DNA of 34,784 nucleotides from Apostichopus californicus (GCA_020650975.1 JAIPMN010000832.1:11354-46137), one strand, 5' to 3'; counted from the stretch's first letter, positions 1-13,800 are shown. The notes: generated from the letters alone by a model not told the origin. Numbers and translations are program-made.

Positions 1-1832
1 CCCCCCCCCCCCCCCCCCCCGTGGTGTTATCAATTTTGTGAGAGATACCGTAATCAATCACATAGTAAATGTTGGTGACAGTTGTTTATAAGATATCCAT
101 CAAAATTAACAGAAATTCTGGAAGCTCTGGATATCCAGGAAGTTTTGAATCAGGATTTCCCAAATTGACAATATTTGATGACACCCAGCATCTGCAGGAT
201 CTAATCAGGATGGTCAATTGTCCATTAAATTGAAGAAATTAAATTTGTTAAATCGTAGTCAACCCTGGTTGGTTTTTTTTATTCCCGTTGCTAGGTTTAC
301 AAAGGGGTGGAGGAAGTGTCTTCTTCACCAGAGAAAAGTGAATTTATGGTCAGAGAGGAAATAACGATGATAAAGGATAATATAACTGAATCAATTGTTT
401 GAGAGAGGGAAATTAAAAATTGGCTCTATGTCTCCGGTTTCAATCACCTCACAGCATGCATGCAATTGACACTTACAATTAAAACAGTATACACAATCAA
501 GTACAGTCATATTCATCATACAAACTACATACATTGAATATTTCTAGTTTATTACAGTACAAGGGAGGATGCATGAGCAATTTGAAGTTTTCATCTTGGA
601 GAAATCAAACTAATTTAAACTACTGGTGCCGGGCAAAGTACAAAAACTGTTATATAACTGTGGTTATCTTTATTGCACTTTTTTATTACAAGTGTTTGGA
701 AATAACTGAATTCTTAAATACCTTCAAGAGACTTGAACTTGTTCTGTTATAAAAACATTTTCATGGATTAACCGATGTACTCTGTGTTGTGCAACGTCTG
801 ACACTGTTTGCATGTCTTTTAATCTATGCCAGGCGCCTTTTGATAATCCCTATTGTTGTGAGCCGCTTTGCACTTTGCATATATATACATGTGCCTGTGA
901 ATTCTGTGTTACAGTTCACTTAATACAACAACAACAACAAACATTTTTTTTAGAAAATTGGTGCAAACTTTTGTTTCAAATTTGAGTTGCACATTCATTA
1001 ATTTTGTGATATTTGCATAGCATCTGTATGAATTAGCTACATGTCACATATTGGTATAACCAAGTGTGTTCATTTCAGCTTGTCCATGTCACGCCACATT
1101 TACACCTTGTATGGAATAGCTGCAAATAGTGTTGTATGTGTACAGTGTTGCTAACTTGCTAACAGTGTATTTGTGTGCATTAGCAATACGTATATCACAT
1201 GCCACATACAAAGCAAAGTATAGCACATTGGATTCTTTAACTGATCTGTTACACACCTCACTTACAGTTGTGTGTATTAGCGTTCAATAATCTATTATCC
1301 ATGTGACATGTGACTTAATTTGTGTCCATTAGATTCCAATGTCACTTACAGAACATTAATGTGCCATTTTGATGCATAGCCTATATCACAGTGCACATTA
1401 CAGCTTATGGTTCACTTCCATACACTAGACTGTACACTACCAGCTAACTTTCGGAGCAAAGTCAGAAAGCCTAATAGATCTGTACCACATGTCAGCTGGA
1501 AATAGGACATGTCTGTCTTCATTAACAGCACATTAGTGTCACACACATTTTACTTAGTGCTAGCCTCAGTTTATATCTTGCCTCTAAAGAGCCTCTCACT
1601 AATTACCTGCTAATTTTAGCAGGTGTACACTGAACCCTTGGAATAGTTTTTCCTGTTACTCAGTCATCTTCCGACAAGATATTTTGATGTAGTGTGCAGA
1701 TGGCAACTTTCTTGACTTCCTGTAACAGGCAGACCTTAAGAGGACTCTACGTATATCAGTGCTACCATATAGCCGAGTCGCTTTGAGCTTTGCCATGTAA
1801 TCGCCTTGTTTTTCTGTACTTTCTTCTTGCAG
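1..1832. other. Left-edge intron sequence with poly-C start, no supported exon
   Basis: Bases 1-20 are all C, which looks like a low-complexity read end or scaffold edge. I find no exon matching the EXOC5 segment before RF (expected to end in a 2-base overhang) and no consensus gtaagt donor. 1010-1560 is rich in diverged TGTG(T/C)-ATTAG and CACAT words that suggest an old tandem repeat. Confidence 0.5.
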
Positions 1833-1861
1833 GTTTGAGAAACCTAAACGAAGAATACAAG
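1833..1861 (+). CDS. EXOC5: EXOC5 exon e1, 29-nt microexon
   Basis: Acceptor ttcttgcag precedes base 1833 and donor gttagc follows 1861. One base completes a codon from the previous exon, then FEKPKRRIQ, then one base (G) joins the next exon's AG to make Glu. The product (R)FEKPKRRIQ-EKYNKIEEDL aligns with the vertebrate RFSEVKSKI-ASKYHDLE segment without gaps, which is why I accept so short an exon. It is the leftmost EXOC5 exon I can support. The donor is a weak match (gttagc). Confidence 0.8.
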
Positions 1862-4800
1862 GTTAGCATCATTTTTAGAAGCCTATTATTAAAATGGATT
1901 ATTTCAATTTGCAGACTTTGCCATTGAATATCTCTATCATGTGAAAGTGTATGTAACCGTTTTTTTTTTATGGGATTGTGATACAAACGTTATAAATATC
2001 ATATAGTACCATGTATATGATGATCAGGAAATTTTCCAAGAGGGAGAGAAAGAGTTCAAAGAAAGTTTCTGAACCGTCCTCACTTCAGAGAACTCCAGAG
2101 GCACGAGATGGCCGTGGTAAGTCTAGAATGAGCTTCATTCAATTGTGGATTCATCATGTGAAAGTTGTCTGATAACATTCCTCATGTAACATGGCAGAAT
2201 TAAATTGCATGTATCTGCAAAAACCAGTTATAATTGTTGTGTCTGTTGCATATTTTGAATAGTACTCAAAAGTTACATTTGCTACGTATATCAGTGGTAG
2301 CCTAGCTGCCAGTTCAGTGTAAGGATTCTCAAATTATTTCCTGAGATGGCCAGAGAGAAAAGCATTGGTTGCAAGAAAGTTTTTTTTTTCATTTATACAT
2401 TTGGATATTCTCATTTACACAAACCAAAACCTGTCAACAAAAATACTGATTTGGAAATATGAAGGCTTGTTGGCATCATTCACTCATCCAAGAGGGAGGG
2501 GGGAGGGAAGGGTCAGGGTAAATGTGGTGGCTACGAGAGAGATTGCCCTCTTGAAATTGAAATTGTGTCCTTGGTTAGAATGAAATTCAAATTGTTGACC
2601 TCATGACTAATGTTTCTCTGTTCCAAATGTAGTGGTTCAGCCGAAAGTAAGGACCAATGCAGTGTTACCAACACCACTGTATAAGTTAAAAAATAAGAAC
2701 TGGCTAGCAAATATAACCTCAAAATATAGATCTTCAAGGTCTATGAGGTTGTTACCGTTATTGTTTGCATAACTCCTCGAAGTGTCACCTGTTTCTTTCA
2801 TTGCAATGATCACTCTCGAAATCCAATAAATGGTCAGTATTGTCATAACTTCTAACCCTGGACAAAAAGCTGATTTCACTTTTGTAGATAGCATCCTACC
2901 CTCCCACCTCCGCCGCCCCCTCCTTTTGTTTCGGCCAGATAAAGGACTGTTTTGCTGTCAAAAGTTGTAAACATTCCTTTTCTCTTTTTCAGAGAAATAT
3001 AACAAGATCGAGGAAGACCTGATTGCAGAGTTCCGAGCAGCCTACAGAAGTGGAGACAAGGGCAGGATGAAGGAGCTGGCCTCGATATTGACTCATTTCA
3101 AGGTGAATAGAGTAATATGGAACAGACAACAGTAATATAGGGTTGTATATATACTCCAATGCTGGAGAGTAGAACCTTTACTCATTCCAGCTGTACTCCA
3201 AATGCTGGAGGCTACCTTAAAGAATTTTAACTCCTTCAAGAATGAAAAGAAAAGAAAGAAAGATGACGTTCCGTGATATTTTCATCGGTTTTACTGTAAT
3301 TGTGCTGTAGGTCACCGTAAAGCACCTCAAAGATAAAGGAACCTTGCAGTGAGAAAACAGTTTTGATGGGGGAATATTGTTGTTATTATGGGTAAATGGT
3401 ATTAGCAATAGTGAGAAGGAAGGGGATGGGGCTGGATAGGAATGGTTGAAGGTAGGATTGTAAGCAGTCAAAGCTGCTAATTGGTAATAAAATGCCTAAA
3501 AGTGTTTCGTTTTAATTTCAGTCACTGGGCTTCCCAACACGTTAATGGGATTGGAGAACAATTTCATATTACTACATATATTACTATGAAAGTTAAAGTC
3601 TTGAGACAACCTATTTCAAGCTAATGGTGGCAACCAATTGTCTGCTAAATGATCTGCTTGATTCAGGGAATGTTATGTTGTTGTAATGGTCCCTTACCAT
3701 CAGAAGTTTGGTCTATCTTCAAGAAAATTGTCTGGAAGTGACAGCCAACCACAACAAATGTGACAAGTTTGGCATTGGTGTCCCAGCAATTTTTATTGCC
3801 AGTTTTAATTCTTTCATAGTACTTTTCTAAATTGATGCCAAGACCAGTGGGTCGAGTGCTTAGTTGGCATCATCTAGCTTCCCTGGTGTCTGTTACAATC
3901 CTGTGCTACATTGCACTTGTCTATTACTGTAATGTTGTCTTATATTAAACTGGCCTCTAAATAGCACTGGATCATCTTCATCATTTGTATGGGTTTACCA
4001 GTGCTCAAGTTTAATGGTTTTTAAGTTAACAATTTTGTAGAGCCCGAAGAGTTGTGCACGAGTAACTGTACTGGATTTCCCAAAATTTTGGAGTACAAAT
4101 CCATCAGGGGTAGTACGAGTACAAGTACAGGGTCACTATAATCTGCTACTTGAAACAGCTACTGTATTTTCATATAAAGCTGCTTCTTTTTTAATTGTTT
4201 TTGTTTTTTGTGTTTGTCCCACAGGGCTACAACAGATGTATTGATGCGTTCATTGAAGAGAGTCAATCGGTAGGTCAAATATATATATTTCTTTTCATAT
4301 TAAAAATGTTTTGTTAGGTTAATTAGGGGTTTCATTCAATCCCAGACAAATTTAAATAATAATTCTGTTATCACTATAATTTAGTAGCTAGGTTAAGTTT
4401 GATATTAAATTGATATTTTATATTATATTTAAGTATCAGGGCTAGTCTTGAAGAATGCTTGCTATTTGTTATTCTGAATACCTGCACATCATACAGGTTC
4501 TTGGTAAAATCTGCATTGTTATTTATTAAATAAAACCAATGAAGTTGGAGAATGTGGCACCGAAATGTAAACTGTCCTTATAGAAATTGATTTTAATATT
4601 TCTATTCATATCAAATATGGCTTAAAACAGTCATTCAATGAAAGTAGTAAAGGAATTGAAAGGCTAGCTAAAACCTACATGTGTTTTGATATATGTTTAT
4701 ATGTTACACAATTGCTTTAATTTACCTTAGTTACAGAAAGAAATTGATTGGTCAATGCAATAGTAAAAGCAGATGAGAAAATTTATCATTTTAATATATT

Positions 4801-7800
4801 CATAGAGCCAATTGTCCGATCCAAATCAGGAACTCAACAGTTTTGTACGTTAAGTTTAACTACAGCTTTTAATATCTTCGGCTTGATGTTTGAATTGTTT
4901 AGTTGAGGCTCCATTATTAACAATTTCTCATCTTTTTTTGTCTTCAATTCCTCAGCATGCCTATATCATCGCAGATATCTGTGAAGACCTCTTACCTATT
5001 TGTGAAATGGTATGTTGTTATTTCCTCCCCCCCCCCCATTTTTTCATTTGCCAAAACCATAGAAATGTTTAAATAATGTAATATTTGAGTTCAGGGATGA
5101 CCTTATTATTCTATGTCATATTAATACAAGAAGCTCACAAGTTCTCAAAATCAAGAAAAAAATAATTCCCAATTTCCAGTTTTATTGTCATGAGGATTTA
5201 GTGAATCTATTTTAAGATTTTGCTATTGAATGGTGTATACACATATATATGCTCTTAGTCCACATGGCGGTTTAATCTTACGATATTTATTCGAGTAGAA
5301 GGACTCACCAAGGAAATTGGAGATGAGCCAAACACATTGATTATTACTTCTCATTAAAAGTTTGATTTGTTATTAATGAGGTAGCTGCCATCAGAGAAAC
5401 ATATCAGCAGCTTTTGTTTTAATCGTTAATAGAAGCCAACCCTTTTGCCTGTTGGCATCTTTAGTCTATATCAGGAAGAAATTAATGAAGGCTATGGCTA
5501 TAAAGCTATGAATATTTATATTAGTATACAGACTATCAGTTTATACGGTATCTTGTGATCTGCTGGGCTTAACAGTGAAAGCATACTAGATACTGTCAGT
5601 TACCATAGGTAGCGACATTCAAAGTCTGATTCCATCTCATTTCCCTGGCATCCTGTACTGATTAAGTTCTTCCTGGAATTGATAGATCAAAGTTGGCAAC
5701 AATCTGTGGCCCTGGCAAAGGTTGATGCAAACTTGTGCAACTTCAGTGTAGTGTACAGTATGTTATTCCTAAACCTCCAGGCTATTCCACAAGTAGCAAG
5801 CAAGTGTCAGAATATCGTAGGTAAACACTGGGTTGTCGTTGCGTTGTTAAATACAGTTTTAACACAAGGTCACCTTTGACCTTTCTCTAGTTCCTTCGGT
5901 ATGAATTGATAAAAGAGCTGGATCTTGCTTGATTAGGTGTCGTGCAGATGCGCATACTTGTTATGCAAACTGGTAGGAGTCAGCCTCTAAATCAGAAAGT
6001 GGGACTGTTGAACTTAATTCAGATATTCTAGAAAACCTTCTACTCAATGTAAATTATTAGGGAGGACTATGTTAATGTGTCAGTCATCATATTCTGTGAA
6101 TTCATGATTTGCCAAAATTCATTTGGTTAGGTGTCATGGAGATTTGTTGTACATTTTCAGACTAACTTCATGGTCTGATATGTGAAGTATCATAGTACAT
6201 GTATGATTGTTGTTTTCCTTATCATATGCTGGTTGTCACTGTAGTGTAGACTGATGAATGGTGATTTGAAAGGGACCAATTTTCATAAAATTGTCAAATT
6301 GTGTGAAGTAATTCTTGAAGAATTTAAATTTTTCTCCTAAAATCCTAAATGGTCATCATTGAAGTAAAAAATATGGTTACAAAATTGTCACATGTCACAA
6401 ATTCACATGTCACATTGTCACAAAAAGTCACATGCTGGATGCCATGGCAGCATATTAAATTCATCAGATAGTCACTGCTAAGGGTCTCTCTCAATAGGCT
6501 GTTAATTAATTTGTAATTGACTATAATCCTGCTCAGTAAAATATCAAGGAAATATTTTGATTTCAATCAGTTGCAATTTTATTTTTCTGTGGTGATATTT
6601 ACAGAACATGTACTTGTTTCTTAAAACAGGTTAATTAGTGCAAAATTACTTTGGACATGTTGAGACTCAATGGAAAATAACGTACCAGTCTGACAGTGCT
6701 GAAACAATGCTTCTATATAGATTCACTTTGTTGCCTGTAAACCAAATGCTGCTTGATTTCATATGACAGTAAGCCAAACACTCTGAAGATGCTTAATACC
6801 TGGATTGAATAAACTCTAGGCTTCATAATGAGCATTTTGCATAATTTGGAGAGGCCTATTAAAAAAGGATAAACTAAATCTCAACATCATAAATTTTAAA
6901 ATTGAAAATATGTCTCGAATAAGGAACATAGTTGTAGACTGACTTTATCACTCTATCTAGTATGATAAAATATGGTAATTCATTTAAATAAATCAAAAAA
7001 GGGGGAGAATTTTGCAAAGTTTATTCTCATGTTGGTTCTCAAAGAAACGTTTAAACATAATTTAATCTAAGACGTTACCAAAGAACATTATTTCCACATT
7101 TGTTATTCCCTATACTAAAAGGGCCGTCAAATAACGCATGATATATTGTAGTTAATAGCCTTACTAATAAAATGAAGTAGAACATCATATATCCACCTAC
7201 CCCCCACAAATAGTGAAGCATTTTAGAAATCAACAAACAGATATATATGTTAATACATGATGCATCGCATTTAGGAGGCCATCATAAAAGTTGATGAGTA
7301 GTAGAATTTGCAAGATGAATAGAGACCCATCATATATTTTATTTGTTTTATTCCAGTGATTTATTTGTAAAATATCCTGTGACCTAATCATCAGTTAATA
7401 AGATGGTAAAAATATAAAGATATGAATCACTAGTTGTCATGACAATGTAGATTTAGGAGATTATATGAGTATCCTGGCATTTACAGTTCAGTGAATTCAG
7501 AATGAGCTTGAAAATGGGTGATTTATATTTGCAGGGTACTTTGCCTTGCCCACAAGAAAATATCATGGGAGCACTCACTGTTGGTAGTATTATTTGCTCG
7601 GTTGTTGCCCATAACTATAACATGACCATAAATTGAATACAACTATGATGTAGGTATTGCTAAGGGGGATCAGCAGATGTAGGTTGTTTTGATAGGGATC
7701 TGTAAGATCGCTGAATGTTGTCACGCAATTTCATTGTCATAACAATAGCTTTCTTTGTCTTTTATATTGACAAGGAAATGCACTTGGTATGGTAAATATT

Positions 7801-10800
7801 TTTTCTGAGGGTCTCTTGTGTGCTTCGCCTCAAGATGTTTGACTAGAGAACAGACTCCGAAGAGCATGTTAAATGTGTCACATGTGTTATTTATTGTTCT
7901 AAGGATATCTCAGTATGTATTTTGTTATGAACAATAGACTCCTATGAAAATAAAAGGAAGGGATTTCCATACGAAATGAAAAAAAAAAAAAAATGAAAAT
8001 AAAAAAATGAAAATATTGAAAAGAAATGAATTGATAATGGTTGGAACTTTGAAAGAGAAGAAAATTTAATGTATTGGTGTTATGTTGTGAGAGGGAGATA
8101 ATCAATAATTTAAACACAAAGGATCTTATTAGCTTGATATTTGTAATTTTAAATTTACCAACTGTTAATGAATGTTCAGGGATCTCTTTGAGCACGTTTG
8201 CTGAGCCTGGTGCTAAGGGTTTCATCTCATTTTCATTTTCAGGCTAACGAGCTGGTTCATGAGGTTTTCAGCAGTCCAGAGAGTGTCATGGGGAGATTTG
8301 TGCTGAATTTATACGAGAGTAAATTACAGGTAGGTTGGGCTTCTTAACGGTGGACGGTTTTTTTAAAAGATCAGACTGAACCATCTATTTTAAAACCATC
8401 TATTTTATGAACTGTGGCCATGTTAACTACTAATGGTTCAGAAGTATCTAAATAAGGATTGTAAATTCTATTTATGTTGTCACCATTCCTGATCCCTACC
8501 ACTTCATCCCCATCCCTCCATCTTAGAAAGAGAGAGAAAGAGAGTGTGTATGAACCAGTATAAATTCATGTTTAACCAGTTTGGCAAACACCGATTCAGG
8601 TAGAAGCATGTTGACAGCATGGTCGCATTCTACAAGTGGGCAGAATCACATGCCTCAAAATCAGTGACAGCAGTGTGCTCGAAATTTTTAGTTCCGTGTG
8701 GGGACTGACTTGGAGATGAGTGAATCCCCCCCCCCACCCACCCCACATATGAATTTAAGTAAACTTATTAATGATGTCAAGTATGTTTGTTCTCTGTTTC
8801 TCCGTCATAGGAGTATGTTATGCAGACTCTACGTGCGGAGAACGACTCAGAGATGTACCTGAAGCTGCTTCATCGGTTATACAGAAGGTTAGTATGCAGA
8901 CATTCCAACTCACACGCATTTGGCGTGTGACACGCATTTCCAGCCCTTCACACGCTCACACGCTATGTGCACTTTATCACACGCAATCCACAAACAATCT
9001 CCGAAAAACCGTGTGTGTCTTGAATACTTACACTTACAAGAGTAGTGCGTTTGCCATGGTGGTGGTGGAAAACGCCGGGTGGGAGAGGTGTTGGTACTAG
9101 AGATTGAGAAGTGCGCTTCGATTTCCGATATAAATGTTCAGTTATGTTGGCAAGTGATTACTTTCATCGATTCAAGAAAAGTCTTTGTTGAGAATTGTCA
9201 TGCTTGTTGAGTTCAATAATATATATATGATGATGAAATTCTCAATATAAAAATACTCAGAGAAACTGAAAAAGAACGCACCATTTTGCATCTAGGCAGT
9301 CAAAAATACGAAATTTTTTCCAAAGGGGAGGGGGACACCCCCTCTCCTTAGACCCCTCGCCCACTGCCGCTGATCACACTCATAAATTTTCCTCAATGTT
9401 GGAAAGTCTGAGTATGTTCATCTAAAAAACCAACTGCAAAGGAATTACATGTCTTAGCCAGTGAATTTAATTACAGTAAATAGCAAAAGGCAAGTTTACC
9501 ATCGTAGAGGATCATTCGTAGATGCACAATGCACTATAAAGTTGTTGATGTTAAGATGTAAAAAAAGTCACTACAGTATATAGCCTATTTAAAAGTTAAT
9601 AGAAAGATTAATATATATTTGACTGTCAGCTCTATCCAGAAAGAATTAAGAGTTTAAAGCCTAGCCGAGGCAAAGCGAACCATCAATGCTTCTTCTACGA
9701 GTACTCGCTCATTGAGCAAACAGCCGTCAGAGTATCAGCTATGTATGTATGTATTTTAGACCCTCCTGCAAGCAGGAACTCGCAAAGAACCCATCATTGG
9801 CTTATCAAAGCCGCAAGCTGACCCAAGTCAGTCTCTTAGATTCATATTTTAATGCCATGATTATGAATTGTCAATTGTCAACAACTCTGTAACTGGACAT
9901 CATACATTAATCTTGGAGTGATTCGAACTCGGGAGCTCATGATTGAAAGGCACTGGCGTTAACCACTGAGCTAACCCTCCTAAAAGCTAGGTTTAATACT
10001 TAATAGCTCAGAGTTATATCATCATTATTTTGTTTGTTTTCAAAATAGGATCAGCTCATTGACCAGAGAGAGCTTTCTGATTAAACAGCTAGTTTCAAAC
10101 ATTCAAGATTAATTAGAGTTATATCACTGCTAATTTTTTTTTCTTCCGATAGGACCAGATCATTGACGGAAGAACTGTCCACGTATAAGCTAGGTTCAGA
10201 CGCCCATCTACTGTCAAGGTTAACCAAACACATCTTTGGGACATATTTGGATACTTACATATCAAAAGAAGAAACTTACTTGGCTGAAAAGATGAATGAA
10301 TACCTGGATATGTACTACAAGGGCCATAATCACCTGAAGAAACCTGTGCCAACTGGAGACAGGTGACTTTAAAAAACAGCAGTATTCCACCCAACATTTA
10401 GGTTGCCAAATTGCCAAAGGTTTTCTGAAATGTTTTCTTGGAAATTTTGACCCCTAAAATTGGTTCTGTTTTATTGAGAGTGCATTATTAGTCTTTGTTG
10501 TTTTCAGCATGAATGGCAATTAAATGATTTTTCTAGTTTATTTGGAGTCAACACTGCATTGTAAACTTTAAACTACTTTTACACACATGCCCTGTAACAG
10601 CAGTGGTCTGCAACGTTTTAGGCCCACAACACAGGGGCTTTCATGAGGATTGAGCCACTACCAACTAGGCCCAACCCCTCATATGCAATGCTCTCAGAAT
10701 GCATTAAAGCTTACTTGGAGGATGGACATCAGCATGCTTTGGACACTTTGGATATCTTTAAAAGTTAAACATTACATACTTTAAAGCCTCTTTCTTGATT

Positions 10801-13800
10801 AAGCAAGAAACTTCCGTCCTTTAAAGTTAATTAATTTGACATGTTGACTAATTAGATTCTTGAAGTTTTGTCTATCTTGTTTTAAGTTCTGTCTGGTTAA
10901 AAATCATGTTCACACAAAGATATCAAAGCATTTTTGCGAACACCCGTTCTGCTGACCCTTGTGGAGGTTGTTTAACTGTTCACAGTAGTTAAATAGAGTG
11001 GGATACATTCATTTAATTCCAATAAACTGATATCTAATAGCAACTACGCAGTTGTTTAAATTGTCTCTCCTTTATAGGATCGTTTGTATTTCAAATTACC
11101 TGCTCTGTCAAATGACAGCATTTAATATTACCAGTACTTTAGAATAATTCATCCATTTTGAATGAATAATGAACTTATAATGATACTTACATAATTATAA
11201 ATTCACTGAAAAGTAAATCGAAATATTTCAAGTAAACATTGGTAATTTTAAATATTTTTTTTTTGATCTGTGTAGATTAGATAGAAATTTCAAGCCTTCT
11301 TAACCAAGACTCAGTATTTTACCAGCCTTTCTGTGGGCTTTATCAACCTTCTACTAGCTTCAATAATACCTCTGTAGTACTTTAAATCATTGATCATTAA
11401 AAGGATCATTTGCACTACATGAATAATCTAAGATTATTGACTCTTAGGTAGTGGCATCGTTAGTATTCACAGTAGCAATAATTCAAGAGTTATAAACCGA
11501 TTCAAATCTTAACAATATGAATAATTACTATATTTTAAATGTCCCGGAGAGTAATGTAAAATATTGCAAGTAAAACAAACAACAATAATTTTCAATGTTT
11601 TTGTTTATTTTAATCAAGATTACAAGAATTCCAAGCTTTCTTGACCAAGACTCCCTTAAATATTGGAACATCTTCTCAGCAAGTAGACTACCATGGAGAA
11701 ACCTTCCTCTCCCAAGAGGTGGCTATCAACATCCTCAATGAATCAAAACAGGCATTCAACAGATGTCAGCTTGTGAGTGGTGTTTAGATTTTTTTTAAAA
11801 GAAATGGTTGAAAGTAATAAAGTTATGTAATTTCAACAAGATTTTGGGTTTTTGAGAGGCTTAAGAGCTTGAGATAGAAAGGCACAGAGAGGGAGAGGCC
11901 GAGAGCAATATGAGGTCAGTATTTGAGGTTGAAAAGAAAAAAAGTGACATATCTGTTTGAGTCAGAGGGCTGTATTTTAAGGAAATATGCAAAAATAACT
12001 AAAGCTGCAGCAAATTATTATACATTTTCATTGGGTGTCTGATTCCTTACAATGTTTCCCACAAGGCCTGGCAATATTCAGAGATCAGCGAGGTGGGGGG
12101 GGGGGGGGTGGGGGGNNNNNNNNNNTATTCAGAGGTCAGCAAGGTTGGTGGGGGAGGGGGGTGGGAGGCGGATGGGGAGGTGCATGTCTCTTTTCACAAT
12201 TTTGTAGCCTCACTTTCTCGAACTATTTTAGCTGTTGGTGTATCACAGTATTTTGATGGATGAATTTTCTCGACTCAGCTTTCTGGTGAGTCATCGTTGG
12301 CAGACAATGCTCAGCGGATATTTGAGGTGCTGATGAAGTACCTTTGCGATGAGCACATCAACTATGCGTTGGACCTCGGCATTCACATTCTGCCCCTACT
12401 GGAACCTCGAGTCCCCCCCGAGTGTTACTTCTTTGAAACTATCGGTCAGGCTAACGCCATATTTCACCTCTTGGAGAGGCAATTCGGTGATGTTCTGGTG
12501 ACGTTAATCAGGTAATTCCGTAACTTGTTTTTTCTTTTTTTTGATAATTTATTTTGTTTTATTTGAAGATCAACTGAGACCAAGTCTTTCTTTTCATTTG
12601 TTCTTCACGTTTATCTGTAAATTACTTTTGTTGTTTTTTGAGGAGGATTGTAGTTTGTGTCAATCTCTTTCTCCATATGTCAGTGCTATTAAAGTCTCAA
12701 TATTCTGGCAGTGTTGAAGATGCTGTAATAAATCTTAATATACAGTTTGATATGAAAGTTCTCACACATGGTAGAACATGGAGTTATTGTGTTTATCCTC
12801 AAAAGTTGTTACTTACTCTGAGTAAATATGACTTCCACGTGAACATGATGGTGTGATTGCAAGTGCTATTGTCTCTGAAATTAAGAATGCCACATATCTT
12901 AAAATAGTTAATGACTTTGGAAGAAGTTCAGCAGATACCAAGAGACACTGTCTGTATCTAATTACTTGTAAGATTCTGCCACTAAAACAAAAGGATACTT
13001 ATCAACACTATTTAGATAATGTCACTCATATCAACAGACTTTGGCCTAACTTTGAAAAAACAATATTGGGTTTCATATATAAAAGCATCCATCTGTAAGA
13101 AGTAGAAATTTTGTTGTTGTTGTTGTTGTTAAAAGTTTAGGTCTCCCCATCATGAATCAAGAATTAATTTCAGTTTTAAAGCTGCCAAAGGAAATTCTTT
13201 CTCTTGGTGTGTTATACAACCTTCACTGTCTCGTGGATGACAATTCTTTTGTCTTTTTCTTCCTTTGTTCTTGGTTGATAAACCAAATGCATTCTGCTTT
13301 TATTCAGGAACCATAACAATCGGTAAACACTGAAAAAACTTTTCTGCATCTTTAACAAGGATCATATTCATGATTTTTATTTTGTTTTTCATTTCTTAGC
13401 CAAACTGAAATATATATATATTTCTTTTTCATTAAAGTGAATTTAACATAGAGAGAGCGTTTAAAGTAGGCCAATGTTTCTAACAATCCTAGTCTTATGC
13501 AGTGTTTAATAGGCTATAATGCTCTTCTTGTTTTTTCTTTGCCATTTCACACATTTTCTCCAAAATGAGTGCTACCATTTGCTGCAGCTTTTGTAAGGAA
13601 CAGGGGAGGAAGAAAAACAAGAATAATGGCCCACTAGCAATTGACAAATATTGTTTAAAAAAAATTTGAGTGTATCAAGCACGTACATTTGGCAGGGAAA
13701 TTTCAGTTACATTTTTACACAAAACTCCTTTGTGAATCTGTTTTCTTGGCAGTTTCTGGGTTGTATGGAATGAGACTGGAGTTTGATTCCGGTGTACATG

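Larger units (their letters stand above)
8888..10152 (+). other. EXOC5 intron e6-e7 with repeat material
   Basis: Contains CACACG-rich sequence at 8905-9000, a G- and C-rich patch at about 9325-9370, a tRNA-like SINE head on the minus strand at 9908-9980 and the duplicated e7 acceptor region (9984-10100). Its 5' part shows no exon. Confidence 0.7.

Noticed and set aside
69-233. 54-residue frame starting MLVTVVYK
   Set aside because: No family match and no donor; chance length in this region.
2637-2894. 85-residue minus-strand frame
   Set aside because: Intronic, antisense, no similarity or promoter signal.
8771-9100. 109-residue frame overlapping EXOC5 e6
   Set aside because: Frame of the real exon plus unspliced intron on both sides; in a different reading frame from EXOC5 for its start.
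9908-9980. Functional tRNA gene
   Set aside because: A and B boxes are present but the T and anticodon stems do not pair.
12035-12256. Open frame with a poly-Gly segment
   Set aside because: It crosses the N gap and poly-G tracts and is intronic.
12638-13098. Two adjacent intronic open frames
   Set aside because: No recognisable domain, no splice signals tying them to EXOC5, AT-rich codon content like the intron around them.
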